DNA of 64,000 bases from assembly GCF_032854445.1 (NCBI RefSeq), contig NC_088301.1, positions 51,323,187-51,387,186 of the forward strand. Reading direction: 5' to 3'. This stretch comes from Liolophura sinensis. Its lineage: Eukaryota; Mollusca; Polyplacophora; Chitonida; Chitonidae. The position numbers and the translations under genes are program-made. Shown in pieces: positions 1-12,900 of the stretch. The notes beneath the pieces were generated by a model. That model saw nothing but the letters and a program-made list of their open reading frames with translations, was not told where the DNA came from and did no database searches. The first letter of the stretch is position 1; the number at the start of each line of letters is the position of its first letter.

Positions 1-1565
1 GTATACCTTACTGAACTGATGATCAGTGTCGTTGTGTTTCCATACAGTGTTGAGATGTCAAATTAATTACTCATTTTGTGAGATAATTATTGTGAAACTT
101 TCAAGGAAATCTTGTAAACATCACAGGCATCAGAATCTTATGACAGCAAAATATAGCATTCTCCTTGGTCCAGTTCACAAAAACACATCAAATTTCGTGA
201 AATTGAATTGGTGAGAATTGTGTGGCTCTGGTTATAACCAACCTGAAATGCTCACTGATGAAACCTGGACTCAAGCCTACACCTTCAAGGACCAATCACT
301 AAGCCTATAGCTGAGTTCTTCTGGTACCCTACATGCCTAGATCCCCAAGCTTTTTTTGTTGTGAATTAATTACTGGTATAATCATAAACTGATACCTTAC
401 TAAATCATAATACATGTACTTGCTGTATACTTGATGATCAAAGCGGAAGATTTTTGTTTTAAAATCTTCATTATCAAAGAACCCCCAACAGAACCCCTTG
501 TATGTTGGCATCCACCATTGTGTTAATCTCATTTCACATATATCAGAAGGCCCCCACACCAGCCCCTTCTGTTGGCAACCTAAAATGCCTTTATTTTAGA
601 TCCCAAAATACTGTCAGGGAGATCCCAAAATTTAAAAAAGGTTAGTCAGATGTGTGGATAGTTTTTCTCCCTGTCAAAACTCCATGCTAGGGAGCATGTA
701 GCTGGGAATATATTGGTACATGTATAATTTCCTGAACTGTCATTGATATCACCACTGCCAGATGCTTTGGTGGGTAGAAAATGTATCTATTTACTGATAC
801 ATTGTGGTAAGGTTGAAACAATGTGACACTGGAAAGGGCAGGTCCCTTTCAGATCCAGTTCACATACAAAGACAAAGCTGATATGTTCCATTCGTAAATC
901 ATGTAACACAATATGATTTTGGCTTGCCGGCTCCTCCTCCTCATATATAAATGTTTTGGGCAGTCTATATAAGGTCAAATCTGGTTATCAGAGCTGAGGC
1001 TCTCTTGGGTGCTTACACTCTTCATACTTTCAGCCAAGCATGTACATTGAATGATGTATTGAGGATACAGTAAATGTTTGATCCTTCACATGAAGGAAGA
1101 ATCCCCTAAATCTAATACACTTTAATTAAAATTAGGAAATTCAGGAAAATGGAAATAGATTTCTCAGTATGTGTTACTAGGTCATGAGGTTCTACTTCAC
1201 TCTGTCAAAGTATCACCTGGACAAGACAGGGGCACAGGAAGCAATTTAAAAGTGGGGCTGGGCCAAGAGTCCCAGCAAAAAAGGCAAGGGTCCAGGGGCT
1301 GCGAAGGCCCCAGAAGCTCTGAAGGAGCTACATGTATATCCCTTAAAGATGATTTGCTGTATCTTAGATATGTCAATTGAGGTGGTATTGACTATTTAAG
1401 CCTGCCTGAAAAAATTGAAATAGACATTTAGCTCAATTGTTGAAGCTTTTGCCTGGAGAACCATGGGTCAACAAAGAACATTATAACAATTTATCCAGAA
1501 TTCAACATTAAATTTATGCATGTCATAGAAAGGTTGGTGTAGATTGACTAATACAAGCATTTAAC

Positions 1566-1787
1566 TGGTGTGGAAACCAATGCGGTCGTTGTGAGCTCAT
1601 GTCCAGCTCATGTTGGCTTCCTCTCCGGCCGTACGTGAGAAGGTCTGTCGGAAATCTGCGGATGGTTGTGGGTTTCCCCCGGGCTGTGCCCGGTTTCCAC
1701 CCACCATAATGCTGGCCGCCGTCATATAAGTGAAATATTATTGAGTACGGCGTAAAAACACCAATACAATAAAGAAATAAATTAACT
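1566..1787 (+). mobile_element. tRNA-SINE family A, 5'-truncated
   Basis: It has the family body (GGATGGTTGTGGGTTTCCCC, CACCATAATGCTGGCC) and the tail AAGTGAAATATT...GAGTACGGCGTAAA followed by AATAAAG-type repeats. The tRNA-like head is mostly missing. Confidence 0.9.
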
Positions 1788-1934
1788 GGTATGGTGGAAA
1801 GAAACATCCATGTTTTTACTGGGCCTTGGTGGTAAACTTGCAGGCCTATTAGCACTGGTTTGCTTTCGATTGAGATCAATGTCATTCACATGAATACATA
1901 CACTTTTTGATCGGGCCTTTGGCTCAGAAAAAAG

Positions 1935-2084
1935 GCGTGCGTCTGATTTCGGGGAATTGTCAGTAACACGCCAAAGTCGGTGGTTACAACGGTCACTTAT
2001 CTTTCCTTCACTAATGAATCTTGCAACCCGTCCTAAGTGAAATGATCTTGGAATGATGATAAACCATAATGAAATAAATAGCTC
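1935..2084 (+). mobile_element. tRNA-SINE family B, old copy
   Basis: It holds CAAAGTCGGTGGTTACAACGG and then AAGTGAAATGATCTTGGAAT, AAACCATAATGAAATAAATA: a worn version of the family B body and shared tail. Confidence 0.5.
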
Positions 2085-2884
2085 AACACCGATGAGTGCA
2101 TATATTATACAAATATATTCATTATTCTGCTTTTTGGGCTGAATAGAACTGCAACGTCATCGCATTGAAACACAGTCACTAAATAAGATAAATAGATTGT
2201 GTTTGGAGACAAATGAGTCCACTTTTTTGTCAAATTACACTGAAGATGATTTGCTCTTCCATGGGAATTGTATACATTAATATATGCTACTTCTGCATGT
2301 GTACTGAAAGTTAAAACAAGCAAACCTACATAAACCTATGTAATTTTGGCATATTTGGCACATTATCAGTTTGGAAAAACAGGTATATATAACTGATGAT
2401 ACATATGTATAACTATATCATATGATCTGGAAAAGCAAAATCTTTGAGAAATAATCAAAATTCACAACCTCACCACAATTGCAGCCATGCATGGATGCAG
2501 AAAATACAAAACCGACATTGCAGAAAAATTATTTAAAAAAAAGACCGTTATTTCAGCACATGTGGCATTTGTATTTTGTATGTCAAAAACCGCCTAAGCT
2601 AAGTAACTCTCAAAAAATGAAAGGAAAACAATAAAATGAACTATATGTCAAACTCCATGAATGTCCAGGTAGTTGGATTTATTTTAAAGTTGAACTCGAC
2701 GAAGTTTGTCAGGTGGCTCCATTGCAATCGACTGACGAGTCCCATCTAAGGGAGCTAACTCGTAAACATATATAAATATGTAGCCCCAATGTTTTACCAT
2801 GTTTACCATGTTTAGTTTACAGAGAAAATATATTTGCAATAGTGTGATGTTTTAATCGGCAAAGGGGCCTGTTTGTGTTACAAG

Positions 2885-2951
2885 TATATATATATTGCGG
2901 AACCTGAAAGTGGAGGAGCCAAAAGATATTCTGGCCCTCTCACTTTTGAAA
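2885..2951 (+). other. Possible 5' UTR exon of the ARIP4 gene
   Basis: The first coding exon has an acceptor (TTTCCAG) just before 3480, 98 bases upstream of the ATG triplets at 3578, so at least one non-coding exon lies upstream. A good donor, AAA|GTAAGTGTG, sits at 2951/2952 and would make an intron of about 530 bases. The left edge of the exon and the transcription start are not visible; the left coordinate here is a guess. Confidence 0.35.
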
Positions 2952-2957
2952 GTAAGT

Positions 2958-3020
2958 GTGGTGGGGGGTGGGTGGGGTGGGGGGGGGGGGGGTGCATGGT
3001 CCACCACCCCACCCCGCGTG
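2958..3020 (+). repeat. G-rich tract followed by complementary C-rich tract
   Basis: A run of G and GT blocks (2958-2994), including more than 12 G in a row, is followed within about 10 bases by a C-rich stretch (3000-3016) complementary to part of it. It could form a G-quadruplex or a hairpin. It sits just inside the putative first intron of the ARIP4 gene. Confidence 0.75.
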
Positions 3021-3577
3021 ATTTTGGTTATATTTTAACATGATTGCCTCCTCTGCACAGAACCTGAAACTGCTAGCACAAACTGTTGACTTAAATTACA
3101 CGGAGGGCTCGTAACAATGTTTAACAGATGTTTACTTCTTTTATTGTAAAGATGTAACAAAATTTATTTTGAGAATTGACAAATGTTGGGTGACATTTTG
3201 AGGAAGTTTAATATTAGTTTAATACAAACTCTTATTAAACAAACAATATTTAAATTTTGACCGTATATTATCATAATGAAGAACCTCAGTCAAATAAATA
3301 AATTTGTGAGACTACTGAAACGTCACAGTATGGCTACTGTTCCTAAAGATATCCTTCAATAATGGTTATTAGACATGATTGGGTATTGACATCATCACTA
3401 CTTTAATGAAGGAATAATATATTGTTGGAACTACGTTTGATATAGATATGTAAGTTATAATTATTTCTTTGTTTCCAGATTTTGACAGAGGACTCCAATG
3501 AGAATCTATCACCCAAGTACAGTAGGAGCAGTGAAAACTATGGACATAAAAATGTTACAATGTTAGCAGTTTTGTGA

Positions 3578-3921
3578 ATGATGATGGACTCCACAATGGC
3601 AGAGAACAGCTGCCAACTGAGTGATGAGAAGTTTATAGGCAATAACATATTGCAGCAAGATGAAAGCCTTGATTCTTACCTGGATGGTCAGTCAGTATCT
3701 GCAACCCCAGCTGGGAGTTTGAAGAGTGGAGGTCTTGCAGAGCTAGAGGAAGAGGGAGACACTAGTTCCAAGTTCAGTTTCAGTGGTTCAGATGAGCAGG
3801 ACTTGTCTGACATTATATCAGATAGGAACATAATGGATGACAATTCTAATAGTAACATCAACACAGCTCAGAATAGCAATGAAGACAGCAGTAATGGTGC
3901 AGGAGAGAATGAGGATTCAAG

Positions 3922-3953
<32 letters not shown>

Positions 3954-6900
3954 CAGAAGTTAGTGAGGAATCAGATCAGTCTGATGGGGAAAAAGATGAT
4001 GAAGAAGACGAAGAAGATGATGATGGTGGGGACAATGAGGGCAATGAAAATGATGATGATCAGCAGGGTGATAAAGAAGTAAAAAATGAAGGAGAAATGG
4101 AAGTTGATAAAGGTAAGGCACTTGTGATATAGCATGTGGACCCCAGACAATTCTGACCTACATGTATTTATTTTTTTAGTTTCCAAAGTATCATTTTAGT
4201 TTTACACTGTCATGTTGAATACCTGTGTGGTACCATTACAGACAAAGACAGTTGTCACTGATTTGATGTGATTTGACATGATTTGACATGTGGCCAGACA
4301 TTGCAGTTGCAGTGAAGTACATGTATTATTATACAAGTACACCTATGTACATGTAGTTGTATTAAGGTGAAAGTGGCACTGAGCACATATATTTGTAAAG
4401 CAGAAAAGAAAAAAATGCAGGCTATAGATATTCACAATAACTTGTCTTGTTAGGATATCTGCTAGCTTTTAAATGTGTTTGTCATTATGAAATCTCTGTC
4501 TTGCAATCCTTGAAATTTTAATGGATACTGCTAATTTGTCGTTACTATTGTGTTGATTGTTTCATTGCAGAAGAATTACCGACACCAGTTGTAAAAGCAG
4601 AAGCTGAAATTGATGCCAGTAAAACTTCTTTAACCTCACCAACGGAGGCAGCACAGGAGCCTTCCCAAGATCAACACCAAGATGTGGATGAGAAAAAGTC
4701 ATTAGGAAGTGGCAAAAAAACGATCAAATACTACGCAGGATGGATCAAAGAAGAAGAAAAGAAAGGTTACCAAAGATAAGAAACAGAAAAACAAAAAGAA
4801 AACGTCACAATCAAAGAAGTCAGGGAAGAAGAAGAAATCTTCACATGAAAGAAAGAACATCAGGTAAAACTGTTGCAAATTCACTGTATATCACATACAT
4901 TATCGAAATGAAATCATTTATAATCTTCATACAAACTCTTCATTCAAACATTACATGTATTTAATAAAATACTACTAAACTGGTGTGTCTTTGGTATATT
5001 AGAGAAATCCTGAAAGAAGATGAACTGGAATCTGAAACGGTTGCTGCCCAAGCTGCAGAATTAGAAAGACGAAAGAGATTAATGGATCTTAAAGGTGTGC
5101 AAAGGGAGACCAGGCAATCAGAGAGTGAAGAACCATGTGGTCTGCCTGAGAAGGACTCAGAATTAAGATCTCTGTTGCAAGGTAAGACACTTTCTCAGTT
5201 GTCTTTATAAAGTCTTGTGGTTGCATTGTGGAGCTAAGCCCTGAAATGATGCGTGCATATACCTGGCTGGTACTGCATACATATAACATTTCTTTGTGAG
5301 TGAACTGTTTACCTGTGGACAAATGTATCTTTACATTGCAGAATTTATTCCAATTGGATGTACTAGCCCAGTAATCTGTAAGCAAAATTGATCTCTTAAA
5401 GGAGCTTCCAATGGCCTGTTAAATGTGTCCAATTGTAAGTGCAGTACGGACAGGGCCGTGCATATGAGTATAATTTTAGTTACATGTACATGTACATTTT
5501 GAACATATAACTTGCTTTATGTCATAAAACATTTAAAGAGATAACCACATTTAAGTACATGGAATGTGCTTTTTTGTCATATTCTAGCTGCTGAAGCTGA
5601 GGTGTGTGCTACTTCCAATGATGATATTATCTTAATGGAGACTGAAGATGAGAAGATAAAAATGGCTCCTAAACCACCCCCACCCCCAGTTCCGCGTAAG
5701 TCCACACTCATACTTTATACCAGATTTAGAGATTGCAAGGTTGTTAATATCCTACATTTGTTCACATTCAAAACACAATCACCATCAAAATTTTTTTTTT
5801 TTTTTTTTTATTAATTTATCCCACACTTTTGTGAAAAAGGGATGGATATTAAGCTAAGTTTGTCTGTCTTACATATTTCATTTCATGCAATGATTCTTCC
5901 AAATATTGTTTGATTTAAATAAAATAAATAAGGTTTGGTTTCCTGGAGCCTTAGATCAAGTTGTAAAACCATCCTTTGTATGTAAGTTTTGCATACTTTA
6001 CCATTTTCTTGATTGTGTAACCCCAGATTATGTTCCAATAGCATATGAATCCGAGCCTTATTTTGTAAATTTAATGGTATCCTTCATTCCGATTGGTCAG
6101 CAACCTGCGGTTGGTCATGGGTTTCCCCTGGCTCTTTCCGCTTTCATTGCACCATAATGCTGGTTGCCTTTGTGTAAGTGATGTATTCTTGAGTATGGTG
6201 TAAAACACAAATCAAAATAAACCAAAATAAATAAATCATTCTGATTGTCATTGTTTACTGTCCAATATAATAACTGTTTCAAATATCCAATTTTGATCAA
6301 ATTTCTTGATATTCATTAAATCCATAATATTTCTTTTTATTTGTCTTTTGACTGATATTGATACTTGTTGTGTCTGTGTTTTCCTCAGATGATGTGATCA
6401 CCCTGAGCAGTGATGATGAAGAGGAGGAAATAGTTGGACGGGTTGGAAGTCAGGGCTCAACAGCAGCACGGACAGAGGAGGACTACGATGATGAAGATCT
6501 GTGTGGTACTCAGGAGGAGGAGGAGGAGGATTCCACTGACGACCCCAATGACAGTGGGTTCCATATCAATGATCAGGAGAACCAGCCAGATGCGCAGGGT
6601 CGTGTTCTAGTCAATGTGAAACACCCAAGTGAAGATCCTGATGTGTTTCTGGCTCCTCAGATAGCTCGAGTAATCAAGCCCCACCAGGTAAGTGTAAAAG
6701 AGTAAAATGCTGGACGCTGTTGTATATGTACAATATTCGCCAATCAAATAACTCGATCGTCAGTGCAGATACACCCAAGTGAGGGTTCAAAACCATCCTT
6801 GAATTGGGAATTTGTTTCATTACTTGTGGAGCCTTGAAAACAATAGTCCAATGTTTGTTGAAGACGGCTTGTCTTCCCCCAATATGCTGTGCATATCTGT

Positions 6901-9900
6901 ACTGTATGTCACTTTTGAGAAGGTTTGTGTGTAACTTGCCAATAGTTGGTGGTTTACCTTTGCCTTGGGCACTCCATTTTCATGTAGACTTAAAACTGAT
7001 TGCCTGCTTGTTAGTGAAAACATATACTGTGTGCATGCATACCGGTGTGCACACCCAATACCAAGCAATTTTATTGTGCTATTTATGTAATGTGATTTAT
7101 TTTCCTTTATCATATTTATCATCATTTAACATTACTGATGAGAGAGATACATGTGTGTTTTTTTTTTATTTCAGATCGGTGGCATTCGGTTTCTTTATGA
7201 CAATTTGGTAGAGTCTTTATCCAGATTCAAATCAAGTGCAGGGTTTGGCTGTATTCTGGCTCATAGTATGGGCCTTGGTAAAACTATTCAGTTGGTAGCT
7301 TTCATTGATGTCTTCTTGAGGGAGACAACTGCAAAGACTGTACTGTGCATTGTGCCTATAAACACATTACAGAACTGGATGTCAGAGTTTAATATGTGGC
7401 TGCCATCACCTGGGTCAGAGAATTTAAGAAAGGGTGATCGGCCAAGAATGCAGAAAGTGTACTTGTTAAATGACAGTCACAAGACCATGTCCGCCAGGGC
7501 TAGTGTAATAGGTGAGACTGCTTTTCAAACACTCTTCTAATAACTAATTCTGCTATTTCTTTTTTATTCGTTTTCACTTTCATTGTACCACCCACATCAA
7601 AGTTGGTGGTGGTGGCAGTGGGTGATGGTGTGCTGAAATCTCCTCATCAGTCTCTCTGTCCATAGACAAGATTTTGCCTGCTCAACTGCTCCTGAAGTGA
7701 AAATTGGTATACATCTCCCCATGATCCATAATTATTTTCATTTTCTTCACGTCATTATGTACAAAAATTACCCACCTTGAGGTTCTTTGAAGTGTACAGA
7801 TGTGATTTTTTGTTGTATTTCTTAGTTTTCATGGCAATAAGTTCAATGTTGACAAAGTTTTCCTCTTCAGGTGCATCGAGCGTTAATGTTTTTTTCACAT
7901 GTATAAATGTAACCTAAAGGTGACTTAATGTACCACTTATAATGACCTTAAAGTTTAATATTTTCATTATCTTCTATCAGTCTGCATAGCATTGTCATTT
8001 TCATTTACAGCTATCTTTTCCTGTATGTTGCCTCAACTTATATAGTTTGGCATGAGAATGAATGAATGACTATGACTTAACGCCACATTGGCAATTTTGC
8101 AGACATATTTTGGCAAGAAAAAGTTTAAAACCTGCGCCAGTCACTCAACATAAACCACAATAGATATGGTTACAACCACTTCAATAATAACCAAACCTTT
8201 AGTTAAAACTCGAAAAACCATTGCAATGAGAAGTAATGTTATCACAGTGACAAAATTAGAGCAATTTGAAGCCTTTTGAATTCAAACATTATCACATTTA
8301 AATTGCTGAGTCTGAGAGGCAAGAGTATTTTGATCAAAAGTACTCTTTTTCATATGATCATCTATTATTTATTTGCCTGAGTGTAAAACAGGGATAATTG
8401 TAAAGATAAAGTACCTGGTGTAATTTTGCTTAAAGTGACAAATAAGAATCTTGTTAGGGAAGATAAAGGTAAATGTGACATTGTCACTTTTGAACAAATT
8501 TTTGCTCAAATTTGTAGAAAACTGGTGTGTCACTGGAGGTGTGTTACTGATGGGCTACGAAATGTACAGGCTTCTTTGCTCACGAAAAAACCCAATTTAT
8601 CAGAAACCAAAGAGGCCCAAAAAATGTGCAAAGCCAGAAATCATAGACCTTGAGGAGGAGGATAGGAACAAAATGTTGCTTGTTGGTAAGTGAAGGATGA
8701 AGAAATATTTTTCTTGTTATTTGCCTGTTCTCCCTCTTTTGGCAGCACAGAAAGGTTGTACTTTAATTAATTCAACTGAAAAAGGCAGCATGTTTTTAAT
8801 TTTAGCGGATACATAGAACTCCAAATTTAACCAACTGAGATTCAGAAATGGATTTTTTTAACAGGGAGAGGTTGAAAGAAATGTTTGTCCTCCTGCCAGG
8901 CATGTGCAAGTATGACATCCACACTGGTACATCATACATCATGAATTGAAAGAGAAATGTACATATAGTGATAAAAATACATGTAGCTGCACTTTCTGAG
9001 TGATACTTTTTCTCTGCATTCTGACAGATGTATAGGATCATGTTTCCTAAGCTTTGTGTAGAAAACAAACCATGTTGCACCTTGAGAGAAGGATGGAGGT
9101 TTATTATGATCCCCTGTTTTGTTTGTGTGATTAACATGAATGTGTTTTCTTTGCAGACATTCAGTCGGCCTTGGTGCGCCCTGGTCCTGACCTGGTTGTG
9201 TGTGACGAGGGACACAGGATTAAAAACAGTCATGCTGGGATTTCACAGTCTTTGAAAAATATCAGGACAAAGTAGGTGGTTTATTGTATATTATTTGTGG
9301 GCTATTATAGTTCTTGTCTATAGCACAGTAGATTTATGGAAATATTTTAACATTTATTTACAAAGAAACACACACAATGGTTGGTTATGTCTTGAAATGA
9401 AAAGAGCCTTCTTATGTACTTCATTGGTGTTTTATACAGCTCAAATATTTGAGGAAACCTTGGTGAATTATGGAATCTCACTGTGTACCAGGTACACCTG
9501 GTCTGACCAGCATCATGAATGTACATGTACCTGTTGTTGTTATGCTTTTTCATGGTTTCCTATAGCTAATGCTGTCATATAAATTACAGATTTGTTTTCG
9601 GCAGTCTGTCAGTTTTTTTTGATTTGGATTGTTTACGCTTCGTTCCTTGTTTGTTTGCAGGAGAAGAGTTGTACTGACGGGATATCCACTTCAGAACAAC
9701 CTTTTGGAATACTGGTGTATGGTGGACTTTGTGCGTCCAAACTATCTTGGGTCTAAGACGGAATTCTGCAATATGTTTGAGAGGCCCATAATGAATGGCC
9801 AGTGTGTTGACAGTACGATTAAGGACATCAAGATTATGAGGTACAGAGCCCATGTTCTTCATAGTCTGCTAGAGGGCTTTGTGCAAAGGTATGATTACGT

Positions 9901-12900
9901 GTATTCTTTGTGCTTCAATATCTCATCTCTGAGCTATTCAAATAAACATTTTAGTTGGAATGATGGTACCTTAATCATCTTCATATAATAAATGGCTGCT
10001 GTATGGCTACATGTATATCTAATAAAACTGTTCTCTCCATACCATACTGACTCCTTCTCTTGTCTGACTAGGAAGCTGTCACGCTTGAATCCGGATCTCA
10101 AAGTCTTTTCTGGGGCTTTGTGTGGCCTTCTTCAGGTCATGACAAGTTTCCTCCATCCTTAATGTAAATAAAAGTTTTATATCTCATGATCAGTTATGTA
10201 AGTGTTTAGAGATACGTGAAATGATAGTGATGCACAAGAGCAGGTAGACAGGAATTATTCTGGTAGCAACTCATGTGCTGTGAGGTAGCCACAAGTTTTA
10301 CTTTCACTACTTCCACTGTTTGACAAACCTTGATTGTGAACAGTACTGAAGCTGTCACCCTGATGAATTTACATGTATCATTTATACTCTGCTTTTTAAT
10401 GAAGGCGTGGCCACACTGTACTCCGATACAACCTTCCACCGAAACAAGAGTTTGTGTTCCTTGTTAAACTGTCACCTATCCAACGAGCTGTGTATAAACA
10501 GTTCATGGAGTGCATTGAGAGTGGAACTATGTCCTCCTGGGAAACAACAAATCCTTTGAAGGCCTTTTCAGTCTGTTGTAAGGTGAGTTAATAAGGTATT
10601 TTCTCAGATGTAAAATCCCGGCAGGCTGAATATTCTGTTGACCTGGGCATCCCAATATTTTTGGCTATATTTTCTTTCTCTGCCAATTGTTAAAACAAAA
10701 CAGAGGAAGGATTCCTGAGAGACCAAAGCAATCTAAACTGAACATCGAATTCTGACAACAACAAAAATCTTACCTAAATCCTCATGTTATAGTTTTTATT
10801 GCATTATATCCTACAAATTACCTTTTACCCCAATGATGAAAGATTGTCTGCTCTCTGCAATAAGTTGTTTCAGTTGATAAGATTGCCTAAGATCTTTTTA
10901 GACGCAGGTTCATACTAATCCTGCATCTAATACACAAAAATAAACATTGGGTTTTTTTCTTTTTTTTTTTAATTTTTTTTTTTTTGTGTCTTAGGAAAGG
11001 ATACACAAATGGGAGTTAAACATGCACATGCAGTATTTGCATAGATTCATCGGTTTGTTTTTACAGATTTGGAATCACCCTGATGTCCTTCACAAAGTTC
11101 TTGCCCAGAAGCGCATGAGTGCTGCTGATGACAACGATCTGGACATTGACACAGAGTCAAAAGCAAATGGAGAGGCTGGAAAATCCAAGAAGAAGAAACG
11201 GGTTAATAATCTACCTTCGGATGAAAGTTATGGAGAGAAAAATGTCATATCATATGACTGGGTATGTGATCTTGGCTTGGTTGTTTCTGACTTATCCATG
11301 TACTTTTAATTTATTTCTAATGATGCTTGCTGGCTGAACAGTCATATGTTAGCCAAAGTGGTCTTGGGCTTTTCTGGGTTGCAGATATATGTTAAGGTGG
11401 GAGGTGGGATCAGTTACCTGAAATGCTGTGGATCTTCACGCTCTGTCCAGTTACTTGTTTCTCTTGAGACTGAAGTACATGTGGTACTTTAATATAACAA
11501 AACATGCACCATATCTGTGGTTGAATTTGTTAAGGATTTAGGGTTTGTGAGTGAGGAAGTCTAGCATGCATGCCAAAACCAAGTATGAGCATGAAGAACA
11601 AGTTCTGACAGCAAGCAGCAGCAAATGCTTTGTACTGCCTCCAGATTGCTTCTCATTCAGAATGCTTTTCACAGATGCATTACGTTCATTCCTTTGCCAT
11701 GCCTTGTGTTGTGTGATTCCTGTTATTTCCAGGCTGAACCAGTCATGAAAGACTACCGGGAAGGTCTGTTGGAAAGTGGTGGGAAAATGGTGCTGCTTTT
11801 TGAGATTCTACAGAAGAGTTTGTCACTAGGAGAAAAGATGCTTGTTTTCAGGTAAAAACGCTGGTCCATGTTCTTGGATTTAAACATTTGTCCACCGATG
11901 AACTTGACTATCAGAGTAGAAATGGTAAATTTCTGAGTATGTCATTAAAGTGACATGGTCGCCCAAAATTTTGATTTTTAAGCAAATTCTGAGGGCGACA
12001 TCTTAACGAAAGTTTAAAGTTCATTCATAAACTAAATCACTCACATTGAAATAAAAAATATTCTTTGATTATTTAGCTTGTACAAGCCCAGAGAAGTCCT
12101 GCTGTTATTCGAATTCAACACAAAGAGGCTGGGCCATTTTGCGTCATTAATGTTCAACCGGAACAGCCCAAAGCATTTCCGCAGCGTTTGGAAAGTTTGC
12201 TATGATACCAACTTTTGACCAGTCAACGAACTCGGATAATTTTGAATAATGATAAACATAGATACATGCTGAGTACAGCAGTTTAAACAGCATTGAGAAA
12301 AGATTACAAATAATCTTCTCATTAAACTAAGAGTCAGAAACGTGCATGTGTTCGAAGGTAAAACCCCTTGATAAACCCCTTACCTTATGATAAACCCCTA
12401 TGATAAACACTGATAATTTGTGAAACTGTAACTACTTTCAGTACAAAAACTTTTACGTTGAGTGAAAAACCAAACCATGTGATCTGAAATTTAGTAGAAA
12501 GTATCTTTACTTTATGCTTTTCCTGTCCTTTTCCAGTCAGAGCCTTTTCACATTGAACATCATTGAAGAGTTCCTGAGCAAACAGAAAGTTGACAGGCCA
12601 AACCTTGATGAGTACTGGTGCAGGAATAAGAACTATTTTCGTAAGTACTTTGTAGAACACAACATTGTCATGGATAAGATTTGAGAAGAAATATTATATG
12701 TACAGCTGTTATAACTGATTGCATCTTCAAGTAATTACCCTTGATAATTTTACTTTTGCAATTGTGTGACTGTCAGTATGCGCCGATTGTTTAGGGCATT
12801 AGGCCTAATTCCTCTCGGCTATTATACGCTCAAATTTTCATGTAACTACCTTTAAAACATGTCCGCAGCATATGTTACCATGGTAGTTAATCAGCTTAGT

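Noticed and set aside
3837-4186. Open frames with poly-Met (plus) and poly-Ile/Phe (minus) across the ARIP4 acidic region
   Set aside because: Shadows of the GAT repeat and acidic codons of the true exon in other frames.
9295-9582. Plus-strand 95-codon open frame between ARIP4 exons
   Set aside because: Intron sequence. The flanking exons join correctly without it and it resembles no part of ARIP4.
10072-10134. Possible extra ARIP4 exon ([16 protein letters not shown]) with AG and GT borders
   Set aside because: It would leave at phase 0 while the next exon needs phase 2, and exons 9661-9888 and 10405-10582 already join into the expected FVQRRGHTVL sequence.
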